DNA from: JBBRHQ01 sp963725315
GTDB lineage: Bacteria > Actinomycetota > Thermoleophilia > Solirubrobacterales > 70-9
DNA: 64,000 nt
NCBI GenBank assembly: GCA_963725315.1
Contig: CAVRYA010000008.1
Coordinates: 1-64,000 of the forward strand
Reading direction: 5' to 3'
The notes below the pieces were generated by a model, which was not told the origin of the DNA, did no database searches, and saw nothing but the letters and a program-made list of their open reading frames with translations. The stretch's first letter is position 1, and each line of letters opens with the position of its first letter. Below, in pieces: positions 1 through 6,465 of this stretch. A program made the translations under genes and the position numbers.

Positions 1-49
1 GACCGACGGATTATGAGTCCGCTGCTCTGACCAGCTGAGCTACCGGCCC
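1..49 (-). tRNA. tRNA with CAU anticodon, 3' part outside window
   Basis: The reverse complement reads as the 5' part of a tRNA: acceptor strand GGGCCGG, TA at positions 8-9, a D arm GCTCAGCTGGTCAGAGC, and an anticodon stem-loop with loop CTCATAA, so the anticodon is CAU. The gene runs off the left edge after the anticodon arm. The anticodon stem lacks the GGG/CCC pairs of initiator tRNA, so it is elongator Met or the lysidine-modified Ile2. These cannot be separated without the 3' half. Confidence 0.9.
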
Positions 50-108
50 GTGTGGCTGGATTATCGCTTGTCAATGCGGATTCCTGCACCGGCCGAGTCA
101 GCATGCGA

Positions 109-123
109 GATACTGCGCAGGCG
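109..123 (+). promoter_or_regulatory. -10-like GATACT and leader of SnoaL pair
   Basis: GATACT (109-114) lies 9 nt before the ATG at 124. The stretch from here through the start codon is almost identical to the one before the separate SnoaL-like gene at 30479 (GATAAT at the same distance). No clear -35 box is visible. The spacing would put transcription start close to the ATG, giving a leaderless or near-leaderless mRNA. Confidence 0.45.
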
Positions 124-510
124 ATGTCGGAGGAGAACGTGGAGCGGATCAAGGCGGGTTTCGCGGCGCACAACCGCGGCGACGTCGAGGCCCTGGTCGA
201 GCTGTATGACCCCGACGCCGTGTTCGAGACGCTCCTCCTGGGCACCCACCACGGCAACGAGTCCATCCGGCTGATCTACGAGGAGAACCAGAAGACCATG
301 TCCGGATACGACGTCGTCCCCGTGGAGCTGATCGATGCCGGGGACAAGGTGGTGGCCGTCGTTCAGGCGGTCGGAGCCGGCCCGGTCAGCAAGATCTCCG
401 TGGACGACCACTTCGCCTTCGTGTTCACGTTCAAGGGCGAACGCATCGCGCGAGAGCAGGCCTTCCGAAACCGGGAGGAAGCCCTCGCAGCGGCCGGACT
501 GTCGGAGTAG
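124..510 (+). CDS. SnoaL/NTF2-like protein
   Basis: This 128-residue protein belongs to the SnoaL-like branch of the NTF2 fold, small cone-shaped alpha+beta barrels that bind hydrophobic ligands or act as isomerases or hydrolases. It has the N-terminal signature MSEENVERIKAG, a central ELIDAGDKVVAVVQ strand pair and the C-terminal tail EEALAAAGLSE. The reading frame is open further upstream, but the ATG at 124 is chosen because it matches every paralogue in the window. It is followed after exactly 3 nt (GCG) by a second family member. Substrate unknown. Confidence 0.85.
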   Translation: MSEENVERIKAGFAAHNRGDVEALVELYDPDAVFETLLLGTHHGNESIRLIYEENQKTMSGYDVVPVELIDAGDKVVAVVQAVGAGPVSKISVDDHFAFVFTFKGERIAREQAFRNREEALAAAGLSE

Positions 511-513
511 GCG

Positions 514-924
514 ATGTCGGAAGAGAACGTGGGGATCGTGCGAGACATCTATGGCGCCTGGCAGCGGGGCGAATTCGAGGCCGCGCTCGGCTATTTCGAC
601 GAAGACGTCGAGTGGATCGGTCCGCCGGATATCTCCCGGGGCGCGGCGGGACACGTCCACGGGCACGAGGGAGTCAGGGCCTCCTTGAGCAACTGGTTGG
701 CCAACTGGGTCGACTACCGATTCACGCTCCGCGAACTGGTCGACGCCGGCGATCAGGTGCTGGCCGCGGGTTGGCAGCAGGGGCGCGGAAAGGAAAGCGG
801 CGTCGAGGTTTCCGAGGAGATATTCAGTGTCTGGACGCTCGATGAGGGCAAGGTCGTCCTGCAACGGATGTTCCGTGACAGAGACGCGGCCCTCGAAGCC
901 GCCGGACTCTCAGAGGTTCGCTAG
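514..924 (+). CDS. SnoaL/NTF2-like protein
   Basis: This 136-residue SnoaL-like protein starts MSEENVGIVRDIYGAW and ends ALEAAGLSEVR, two residues longer than the usual tail. Family features are an early acidic patch (YFDEDVEWIG), a G-x-EGVR helix, the LRELVDAGDQVLAAG strand pair and a final FRDRDAALEAAGL helix. The last codons of the preceding gene (TCGGAG, then TAG) supply a GGAG Shine-Dalgarno 7 nt before this ATG, so the two genes are probably translated together. Function unknown. Confidence 0.85.
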   Translation: MSEENVGIVRDIYGAWQRGEFEAALGYFDEDVEWIGPPDISRGAAGHVHGHEGVRASLSNWLANWVDYRFTLRELVDAGDQVLAAGWQQGRGKESGVEVSEEIFSVWTLDEGKVVLQRMFRDRDAALEAAGLSEVR

Positions 925-1157
925 TTCAGGACGAACACAAGCCAGGCCATGCTTCGCAGATCGGCTCTCGGCCCCGCTTGCCTGAGGTGCAGCTTCGTTC
1001 TTCGCCGCATCGTCCCCTAGGCAGCGGAAAACCCCCATCTCTGGGGGCCTCCGCCGAGGAGCCCCCCACCCCAGTGCCGCGCAACGCGCGCGTGGGGCTC
1101 CCGGCGAAAAGAACGGATTTGGAGCGCATTTGCTTGCGCGGGCACTTGATCGCCATG
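925..1157. other. Intergenic stretch with strong hairpin
   Basis: About 230 bp without a convincing gene. It holds a G/C hairpin at 1032-1067 (listed separately) that could end transcription of the SnoaL pair, although no T tract follows it. Confidence 0.5.
1032..1067. repeat. G/C-rich inverted repeat
   Basis: CCCCC (1032-1036), GGGGG (1043-1047) and CCCCCC (1062-1067) give two alternative hairpins. The larger, GGGGGCCTC with GAGG-A-GCCCCC around loop CGCC, is nearly perfect. It lies 110-140 bp after the SnoaL pair. A rho-independent terminator would normally need a T run, which is absent. Confidence 0.45.
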
Positions 1158-1171
1158 CGAACATGTGTTCG
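1158..1171. promoter_or_regulatory. LexA (SOS) box overlapping a start codon
   Basis: CGAACATGTGTTCG is a perfect match to the actinobacterial/Gram-positive LexA half-site pair CGAAC-N4-GTTCG. It overlaps both GTG codons (1165 and 1171) that could begin the next gene, so LexA binding would block the transcription start of a leaderless message. A second perfect match is at 6447-6460. Confidence 0.6.
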
Positions 1172-1482
1172 TGACCTCTGACGGGACTGCGAGCGGGCGC
1201 TTCAGGAAGGCACTCAACGCGGGCAACGCGCGGGAGGCGCTGGAGGCGGCTGCGGAGATGCAGGTGGTCCCGCTCTTCGACGCGCTCGAGCTGCTTCGCC
1301 TCCTGGCCCAGGTCGGCGATCGCCGCTACCCGCGCCTCGCCGGCCGTTGGGTCGAGCGCTACGCCGCCGAGCGGCGCGCCTCGCTCGGGGACCTGCAGCT
1401 GATCGCGGGGGCGCTGGCCCGGATGGGAGAGGAGCCGGCCGACCCCGTCGTCCTCGAAACCCTCGAGGCGCTGGTGCGCTGA
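1165..1482 (+). CDS. Small helical protein, possible SOS gene
   Basis: The product is about 105 residues, alanine- and leucine-rich and predicted all-helical, with no motif I recognise. The frame is open from GTG 1165; GTG 1171 is an equally good start. It ends ETLEALVR. It stands alone on the plus strand, converging on the Hpt gene at 1523-1885. A perfect LexA-type box overlaps its start. No signal peptide or membrane segment is visible. Function unknown; a damage-inducible role is inferred only from the box. Confidence 0.6.
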   Translation: MFVTSDGTASGRFRKALNAGNAREALEAAAEMQVVPLFDALELLRLLAQVGDRRYPRLAGRWVERYAAERRASLGDLQLIAGALARMGEEPADPVVLETLEALVR

Positions 1483-1522
1483 AGCGCCACTCCCGCCTGC
1501 TCGTGTCGAGCGACGTCGGCGT

Positions 1523-1885
1523 TCAGACGCTGAACAGCTGCGCCAGGGAGCGTCCCACGTCGGGCGGCTCCTCGTTGCCCTCGGCGGCGGCGGCGGCTCC
1601 CTCGGCGAGGGCCTTGGCGGCGTCGGCGATCTGGTGGGCCCGGCCGGGTCGCAGCTCGTTGGCCTTGCCCGCCTCGGCCAGGTCGGACTCCATCAGCCCC
1701 GCGAGCTCGGCGAGTCGCTGCAGGCCGACGACGGCGGCCGTGCCCTTCAGCGCGTGGGCTTCCTGCCGCAGGGTCTCGAAGTCGGTGGTCCCGGTCTCGA
1801 GCCCGGCTGAGATCACATCGCAGCGGCGCCGCGCCTCGGTGGCGAAGGACTGCTTCAGCTCCGCCTCGGAATCAGTCTCGCTCAT
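1523..1885 (-). CDS. Hpt-domain phosphotransfer protein
   Basis: This 120-residue single-domain protein matches the histidine phosphotransfer (Hpt) helical bundle. The motif EAHALKGTAAVVG near residue 42 contains the phospho-accepting His in the usual H-x-L-K-G setting. The rest is helical with an alanine-rich C-terminus. Hpt proteins relay phosphate between hybrid histidine kinases and response regulators. No kinase or regulator gene is nearby, so it is probably an orphan relay node. Its ATG overlaps the stop of the lipoprotein gene by 4 bp, so the two are likely co-translated. Confidence 0.85.
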   Translation of the reverse strand: MSETDSEAELKQSFATEARRRCDVISAGLETGTTDFETLRQEAHALKGTAAVVGLQRLAELAGLMESDLAEAGKANELRPGRAHQIADAAKALAEGAAAAAEGNEEPPDVGRSLAQLFSV

Positions 1886-2952
1886 TTGCCTGCCACCCCC
1901 TCCACGGCCTTCTCCAGTTCGTTGACCCCGAATGCGCCTTCTATCACGGTCCGCACGACGCCGTGGCGGTCGATCACGAAAAGCCAGGGCTCTCCGGGAA
2001 GGTTGAAGGCCCGGACCTGGGGTCTCACCCCCTTGCTGGGGTCGTTGTCGTTGTAGATCTCCATGTGGATGAAATCGACCTTGTCGCCGTATTTCTCCTG
2101 CAACTGAGCTGCTACGTCAACCACCGGCCCGCAGACGCGGCTCTGGCAGAACTGGGGAGTGGCGAAGATCAGGACGATCGGCTTCTTGCCGAGGGCGTCG
2201 TAGAAGTCGGTCTGGTTCATCGACTCCGGCGGGATCCGGGTGGTGATCTTCGAGAGGTCTCCGCCGACCGATTCGGGTGTCGGCGTGTGGATCCTCGGCG
2301 GCCGCTTGCCGACCCGGGGGACGCCGGTGAACTGGCCGACGATCGCGCTCGGCAGCAGTGTCGCCTCAAGCCTGTTGCCTTCCTTGATCATCGCCGCGAT
2401 CCGCCACTCGCCGTTGCTGGGGAAGTCGACGTGGGTGACGTAGACGGCGGTCGCGGAGTCCGGGTCGTTGGAGGTGGTGGCGGCGCGGAAGGCGGGTTTG
2501 GTCTCGAGGCTCTCGACGGAAGCCGGGAAGGGGCCCTTGGCGGGCTGCTCGAGCGCCTTGGCCACGGCCTTGGACGAGTTCGACCCCGCTGCGGAGGCGG
2601 CGCCGCCCTTCGACGGGGGGGCCTTGGCGAAGTAGAGGGCCACGTCGGCGTCCGGCACCTGGGTGCGGTCGCGCTCGAAGACGCCGAAGGAGTAGCGGTT
2701 CTCGCCCTCGTAGAAGACCTCGGAGGCGGGCGAGACGACGAGCTTCGAGGGCCCGGCGGCTGAGTTCAGGACCTCGCCCAGGGTCTTGCCCTTGGCCTTC
2801 GGAAAGTCGCTCGCCGGCGGAGCCGGGCGGTTGGCGACGCCGGTCGAGGTCGAGTCCGTGGAGCCCGAGCCGCCGCAGGCCGCAAGCGAGGCGGCGGCCG
2901 CGAGCAGGCACAGCGAAGCAATGGCGACGCGGAGAGAACGCACGCGGCCCAT
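1882..2952 (-). CDS. Lipoprotein with thioredoxin-like domain
   Basis: This 356-residue protein has a lipoprotein signal peptide (basic start, leucine/alanine core, lipobox LAAC followed by GGSGS), so it should be anchored to the outer face of the membrane. After a low-complexity linker and a central domain, residues from about 235 form a thioredoxin-like fold: KKPIVLIFATPQFCQSRVC gives a C-x4-C site after the first strand, and PWLFVIDRHGVV forms the later strands. C-x4-C rather than C-x2-C suggests an SCO1- or peroxiredoxin-like role, not a classical thioredoxin. ATG 2952 is preferred over an upstream in-frame start because it gives a standard signal peptide. The downstream Hpt gene overlaps its stop. 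Confidence 0.8.
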   Translation of the reverse strand: MGRVRSLRVAIASLCLLAAAASLAACGGSGSTDSTSTGVANRPAPPASDFPKAKGKTLGEVLNSAAGPSKLVVSPASEVFYEGENRYSFGVFERDRTQVPDADVALYFAKAPPSKGGAASAAGSNSSKAVAKALEQPAKGPFPASVESLETKPAFRAATTSNDPDSATAVYVTHVDFPSNGEWRIAAMIKEGNRLEATLLPSAIVGQFTGVPRVGKRPPRIHTPTPESVGGDLSKITTRIPPESMNQTDFYDALGKKPIVLIFATPQFCQSRVCGPVVDVAAQLQEKYGDKVDFIHMEIYNDNDPSKGVRPQVRAFNLPGEPWLFVIDRHGVVRTVIEGAFGVNELEKAVEGVAGK

Positions 2953-3053
2953 GTTAATCGGGCGCACAGTGCGGTCGCGGCCCGCCGTGGCGCGGGATCG
3001 CGCGCCCGCATACTAGGGTGGCGCGGATCCGGAGACGAGCGAGAGGAGCGACC

Positions 3054-3776
3054 TTGGCGGAGCGATCGGCACTGATCACAGGGGCATCGAGCGGGATCGG
3101 CCTGGCGATCGCGCGAGCGCTCGGCGAGGAGGGATACACGTTGACCGTCGCCGCCCGCCGGCCGGAGAAGCTGGAGACGGCCGCACAGGGGCTGCGCGAT
3201 GAGGGCTATGAGGTGCTGAGCGTGCCCGCGAACATGACCTCCGAGGAGGAGATCGTCGGCGTCTTCGAACGGCACAAGCAGGCCTACGGGCGGCTCGACG
3301 CGCTGGTCAACAACGCCGGGGTGGGCATCGGCCAGCCGCTGCACGAGATCGGCGCCAAGCAGCTCGACATGCAGCTCGGAGTCAACCTGCGGGCGCTGAT
3401 CATCGGCACCCGGGAAGGGCTGCCGCTGCTGCGCGCGGCGGGGGAGGAGCATGGCAAGGCACTGATCATCAACACCGCCTCGATCGCCGGCAAGTCGGGC
3501 CAGGGCTGGCTCTCGGTCTACGCGGCGACGAAGGCGGCGGTGATCAACTTCAGCCAGGGGACGCAGAAGGAGATCGGCGACGCCGGGATCCAGTGCACGG
3601 CGCTGGCCCCCGCCTTCGTCGACACGCCGATGACCGAGTTCGTCAAGGACCAGGTGAAGGCCGAGGAGATGATCCAGCCCGAGGACCTCGGCGAGGCGGT
3701 CAAGTTCCTGCTGCGGACGTCTCGCTACTGCCTGGTGCCGGAGATCGTCTTCATGCGCCCCGGCGACGGGCTCTAG
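3054..3776 (+). CDS. Short-chain dehydrogenase/reductase (SDR)
   Basis: This classical SDR of about 240 residues uses NAD(P)H to oxidise or reduce a hydroxyl or carbonyl group. The Rossmann nucleotide motif TGASSGIG is near the N-terminus, with NNAG at about residue 85, the catalytic Ser in TASIAG, and Tyr/Lys as YAATK. TTG 3054 is chosen because GAGAGGAG precedes it at good spacing. A -10-like CATACT is at 3009-3014. Its stop overlaps the convergent gene at 3773 by 4 bp. The substrate cannot be read from sequence. Confidence 0.9.
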   Translation: MAERSALITGASSGIGLAIARALGEEGYTLTVAARRPEKLETAAQGLRDEGYEVLSVPANMTSEEEIVGVFERHKQAYGRLDALVNNAGVGIGQPLHEIGAKQLDMQLGVNLRALIIGTREGLPLLRAAGEEHGKALIINTASIAGKSGQGWLSVYAATKAAVINFSQGTQKEIGDAGIQCTALAPAFVDTPMTEFVKDQVKAEEMIQPEDLGEAVKFLLRTSRYCLVPEIVFMRPGDGL

Positions 3777-4246
3777 ACGCCCTGGGCGCTCTCGGCGAGC
3801 TGGCGCTCGGGCAGATGGGGAGTCCCGTCGGGCGGCGCGGCGCGGCGGCGGAGCCTGCGCAGGTCATGGACGCGGAAGCGGTCGCGAGGACGCTTCGGGG
3901 CGCTGACGCGGGGAGGCGGCTCGGTCCGTGCATCGTCGGCGAGCAGGCTGAGCTCGAGATAGGAGCGCAGCGCCCGCAGCTCGCGCCGGGTGGCGCGCCG
4001 CGAGCGCCTGCCCGCTCCGGTGAACTCGTCCCAGGCGCGGGCGAAGGAGGCGGCGTCGGTGCGGCCGCCATTGCGGTGGGCCGCCAGCATCGGGCAGACG
4101 CCCCCGTCACGGTCGGAGTAGGCGCCGACGATGATCTCGTTGGCCTCGAGGCCGCGGAGCATCGCCTCGCGGGTGTGGCGGGGAAGGCGCTGCGTCGCCG
4201 CGCGCAGGCGGGCCGAGCGGCGGGACCGGCTTGCCCTGGTGAACAT
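3773..4246 (-). CDS. Conserved actinobacterial hypothetical protein
   Basis: This 157-residue protein begins with an arginine-rich segment followed by a compact domain: IIVGAYSDRDGGVCPMLAAH, a helix and an arginine-rich tail. I have seen similar GGVCPMLAAHR proteins in actinobacteria without assigned function. The single Cys, flanking Asp/Arg and His suggest a binding site, but nothing enzymatic can be claimed. It converges on the SDR gene with a 4-bp overlap of 3' ends. Confidence 0.65.
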   Translation of the reverse strand: MFTRASRSRRSARLRAATQRLPRHTREAMLRGLEANEIIVGAYSDRDGGVCPMLAAHRNGGRTDAASFARAWDEFTGAGRRSRRATRRELRALRSYLELSLLADDARTEPPPRVSAPKRPRDRFRVHDLRRLRRRAAPPDGTPHLPERQLAESAQGV

Positions 4247-4350
4247 GGGGGGATGGATAGCGCTTCGGCGCCGGCCGGGAAGCGGACGGGAGAGCGCCGA
4301 ACGGGAACTTTCAGCTCCGGGCGCCGCCTCCGCGTGCCGGAGGGCTCGGA

Positions 4351-5565
4351 ATGAGGGCCGAGCAGGAGAGGCTGAGGCTGCTGGTGGCGGCTTTCGGCGA
4401 CCCGGGGCACGCCTATCCGGCGATCGCCCTGGCGCGGGCGCTGGCGGGGCGCGGGCACCGCGTGGTGGTGGAGTCCTGGGAGCGCTGGCGCGAGGCGGTC
4501 GAGGGCGCGGGCCTGGAGTTCACCGCGGCGGAGGAGTACAGGACCTTCCCCCCGCCGCGACCGGACTCTCCCGAGGGCGCCGACGCGGCCGAAGCGGCGA
4601 AGGCGCTGGCGCCGCTGCTGGCCGAGCTGGGCCCGCATGTGGTGGTCAGCGACATCCTCACCCTGGCGCCCTCCCTGGCCGCCGAGGTGGCCGGGGTGGC
4701 GCGGGCGACCCTGATACCGCACGTGCATCCGGTGCACGAGCCGGGGCTGCCGTTCTTCGCCTTCGGGACGCAACCGCCGCGCACGGCGGCCGGGCGGGCG
4801 GTGTGGACGCGGGCGCAGCCGGTGCTGGAGACCGGCCTGCGACGTGGGCGGCGTGAGCTGAACCAGCAGCGGGCGCGGTTGGGCCTGGGCCCGCTGTCGC
4901 GTTTCCACGGGGGAATCAGCAGCGAGCTGGCGATGGTGGCGACCTTCCCGCAGCTCGAGTATCCGCGCTCCTGGCCGGCGGGGGTCGAGGTGACCGGCCC
5001 GATGACCTTCGAGCTCCCCTACCCCGACATCGCGCTGCCCGCCGGAGAGGAGCCGCTGGTCCTGGTGGCGCCGAGCACCTCGCAGGACCCGGCGAACCGA
5101 CTGGTGCGAGCGGCGCTCGAGGCGCTGGCCGGGGAGCCGGTGCGGGTGGTGGCGACGTTCAACCGCGAGGCCTCCGAGCGGGCACCCCCGGAGGTGCCGT
5201 CGAACGCCGTCCTGGTCGACTGGCTGAGCTACAGCCAGGTGATGCCGCTTGCCTCGCTGGTGATCTGCCACGGGGGCCACGGCACCGTGGCACGGGCCCT
5301 CGGAGAGGGGGTCCCGGTGCTCACCTCGCCGGTCGCCGGAGACATGAACGAGACCGCGGCGCGGATCGCCTGGGCCGGGGTCGGCCTCTCGGTTCCCTGG
5401 CGGTTCTGCCGGCCGGGACCGCTGCGCTGGGCGACGAGGGCCTTGCTGGGAGATCCGCGCTACGCGATGCGGGCCGAGGCGATCGCCGATTGGGGGCGGG
5501 GCCACGACGGGGCCGTGCGCGGGGCGGAGTTGGTGGAGGGGCTGGCGGCCCGCACCAGAGATTGA
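4351..5565 (+). CDS. Family 1 glycosyltransferase (UGT-like)
   Basis: This 404-residue GT-B glycosyltransferase of the MGT/UGT type moves a sugar from a nucleotide donor to a small molecule. The N-terminal half opens with a Rossmann strand and GDPGHAYPAIALARAL, the acceptor-side G-x-GH-x-x-P pattern of the family. The C-terminal half has the donor-binding signature region VICHGGHGTVARALGEGVPV followed by MNETAARIAWAGVG. It has no signal peptide, so it is cytosolic. It stands between a hypothetical gene and tRNA-Asn. The product could be a glycolipid, macrolide-like compound or xenobiotic conjugate. Confidence 0.88.
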   Translation: MRAEQERLRLLVAAFGDPGHAYPAIALARALAGRGHRVVVESWERWREAVEGAGLEFTAAEEYRTFPPPRPDSPEGADAAEAAKALAPLLAELGPHVVVSDILTLAPSLAAEVAGVARATLIPHVHPVHEPGLPFFAFGTQPPRTAAGRAVWTRAQPVLETGLRRGRRELNQQRARLGLGPLSRFHGGISSELAMVATFPQLEYPRSWPAGVEVTGPMTFELPYPDIALPAGEEPLVLVAPSTSQDPANRLVRAALEALAGEPVRVVATFNREASERAPPEVPSNAVLVDWLSYSQVMPLASLVICHGGHGTVARALGEGVPVLTSPVAGDMNETAARIAWAGVGLSVPWRFCRPGPLRWATRALLGDPRYAMRAEAIADWGRGHDGAVRGAELVEGLAARTRD

Positions 5566-5589
5566 AACTCCGCCCGGCCACCATCAAAG

Positions 5590-5661
5590 CTCCCCCGAGT
5601 GGGATTCGAACCACTACGAACTGATTAACAGTCAGTCATGCTGCCGTTACATCACGGGGGA
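5590..5661 (-). tRNA. tRNA-Asn (GUU)
   Basis: The reverse complement folds as a full 72-nt tRNA: acceptor TCCCCCG/CGGGGGA, D arm, anticodon stem ACTGA/TCAGT with loop CTGTTAA (anticodon GUU), TTCGAAT T-loop and discriminator G73, as expected for Asn. No CCA is encoded. The HNH endonuclease-like gene lies 30 bp upstream in the same orientation. Confidence 0.95.
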
Positions 5662-5691
5662 TCTTGTTGCAATCTCGACCGGCAGCGCATT

Positions 5692-6411
5692 CTAGTCCGG
5701 GTCCGAAACCTGAGCCGTTTCCGCTGAAGTGCGAAGCCCACTGCAATCTCGGACCCCCATCTCCACCTCGACATGGCAGTTGGCGCAAAGGAGAAGACAC
5801 TTCCGCGCCTCGGCACGCGAGCGCTCAAGCGATCGCGAAATGCCCTGCTGGGCAAGATGGAACTTCTTTTCCGCGGGGTCAAGGTGATGGAACTGCAGAG
5901 CAGCTGGGCAACGGTCATATCCGCAGAGCGCGCATTCTCCTCCGGCCTCATCGATCAGGACTCGCTTCACGTTCCGCCTGCGCTCGGCGACTGCATTCGC
6001 TCGACACCGCTTGCATCGGTAGTAGCCCCTGTTCTCGAGCACGAATTCGACCTCTCCGTGCCGCCGGCAGGTGAAGATCGCCGTTCTCGGTCCGTGCGCG
6101 GATTGTCTCCGTCGGCGTCGGCGTCCGCCGGAAGCAGATAGGCCGTACCTGGCGAGCCAATAGCGCACGGTCGAAACGCTCCGGTCAAGCGCTATGGCCA
6201 TCTCGTGGAGGGTCAGGCGCTGTTCAAGCAAAGGGACGAGCTGTGTACGCCTTAGGCCGCCGCGAGCAAGGTACTTCTCGCCGCTTGGCGGCATCAACCC
6301 GAACTTATGAACCCAGTAGCTGACAGTGCCGGACGGCCGTCCGGTCAGACGCCCGATCGCTTCGAGCGACATGCCCTTCGCCAGGCAATCCTCCAGAAAC
6401 CCCTTATCCAC
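5692..6411 (-). CDS. HTH and HNH endonuclease-like protein
   Basis: This 239-residue protein has a composite architecture. Two helix-turn-helix segments (about 10-38 and 60-90; SLEAIGRLTGRPSGTVSYW and TLHEMAIALDRSVSTVRYW) precede an arginine tract, a zinc ribbon (Cys115, His118, Cys133, Cys136) and an HNH nuclease domain (CALCGYDRCP at 160, FHHLDP at 174, CANCH at 209-213). Such proteins resemble free-standing homing or mobile-element endonucleases. The start is GTG 6411. A perfect LexA-type box lies 35 bp upstream, and tRNA-Asn follows the gene. The sequence is less GC-rich than its neighbours, which suggests transfer. Confidence 0.85.
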   Translation of the reverse strand: MDKGFLEDCLAKGMSLEAIGRLTGRPSGTVSYWVHKFGLMPPSGEKYLARGGLRRTQLVPLLEQRLTLHEMAIALDRSVSTVRYWLARYGLSASGGRRRRRRQSAHGPRTAIFTCRRHGEVEFVLENRGYYRCKRCRANAVAERRRNVKRVLIDEAGGECALCGYDRCPAALQFHHLDPAEKKFHLAQQGISRSLERSRAEARKCLLLCANCHVEVEMGVRDCSGLRTSAETAQVSDPD

Positions 6412-6446
6412 GGGAAAAGGATGCCCATGCGATCGGACGGAAAAAG

Positions 6447-6460
6447 CGAACGTATGTTCG
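6447..6460. promoter_or_regulatory. LexA (SOS) box upstream of HNH gene
   Basis: CGAACGTATGTTCG matches CGAAC-N4-GTTCG at all ten defined positions. It lies between the dnaG stop codon and the HNH gene, 35 bp before the latter's GTG, the usual place for LexA repression. dnaG ends at 6466, so the box serves the downstream gene. Confidence 0.65.
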
Positions 6461-6465
6461 TGGAG

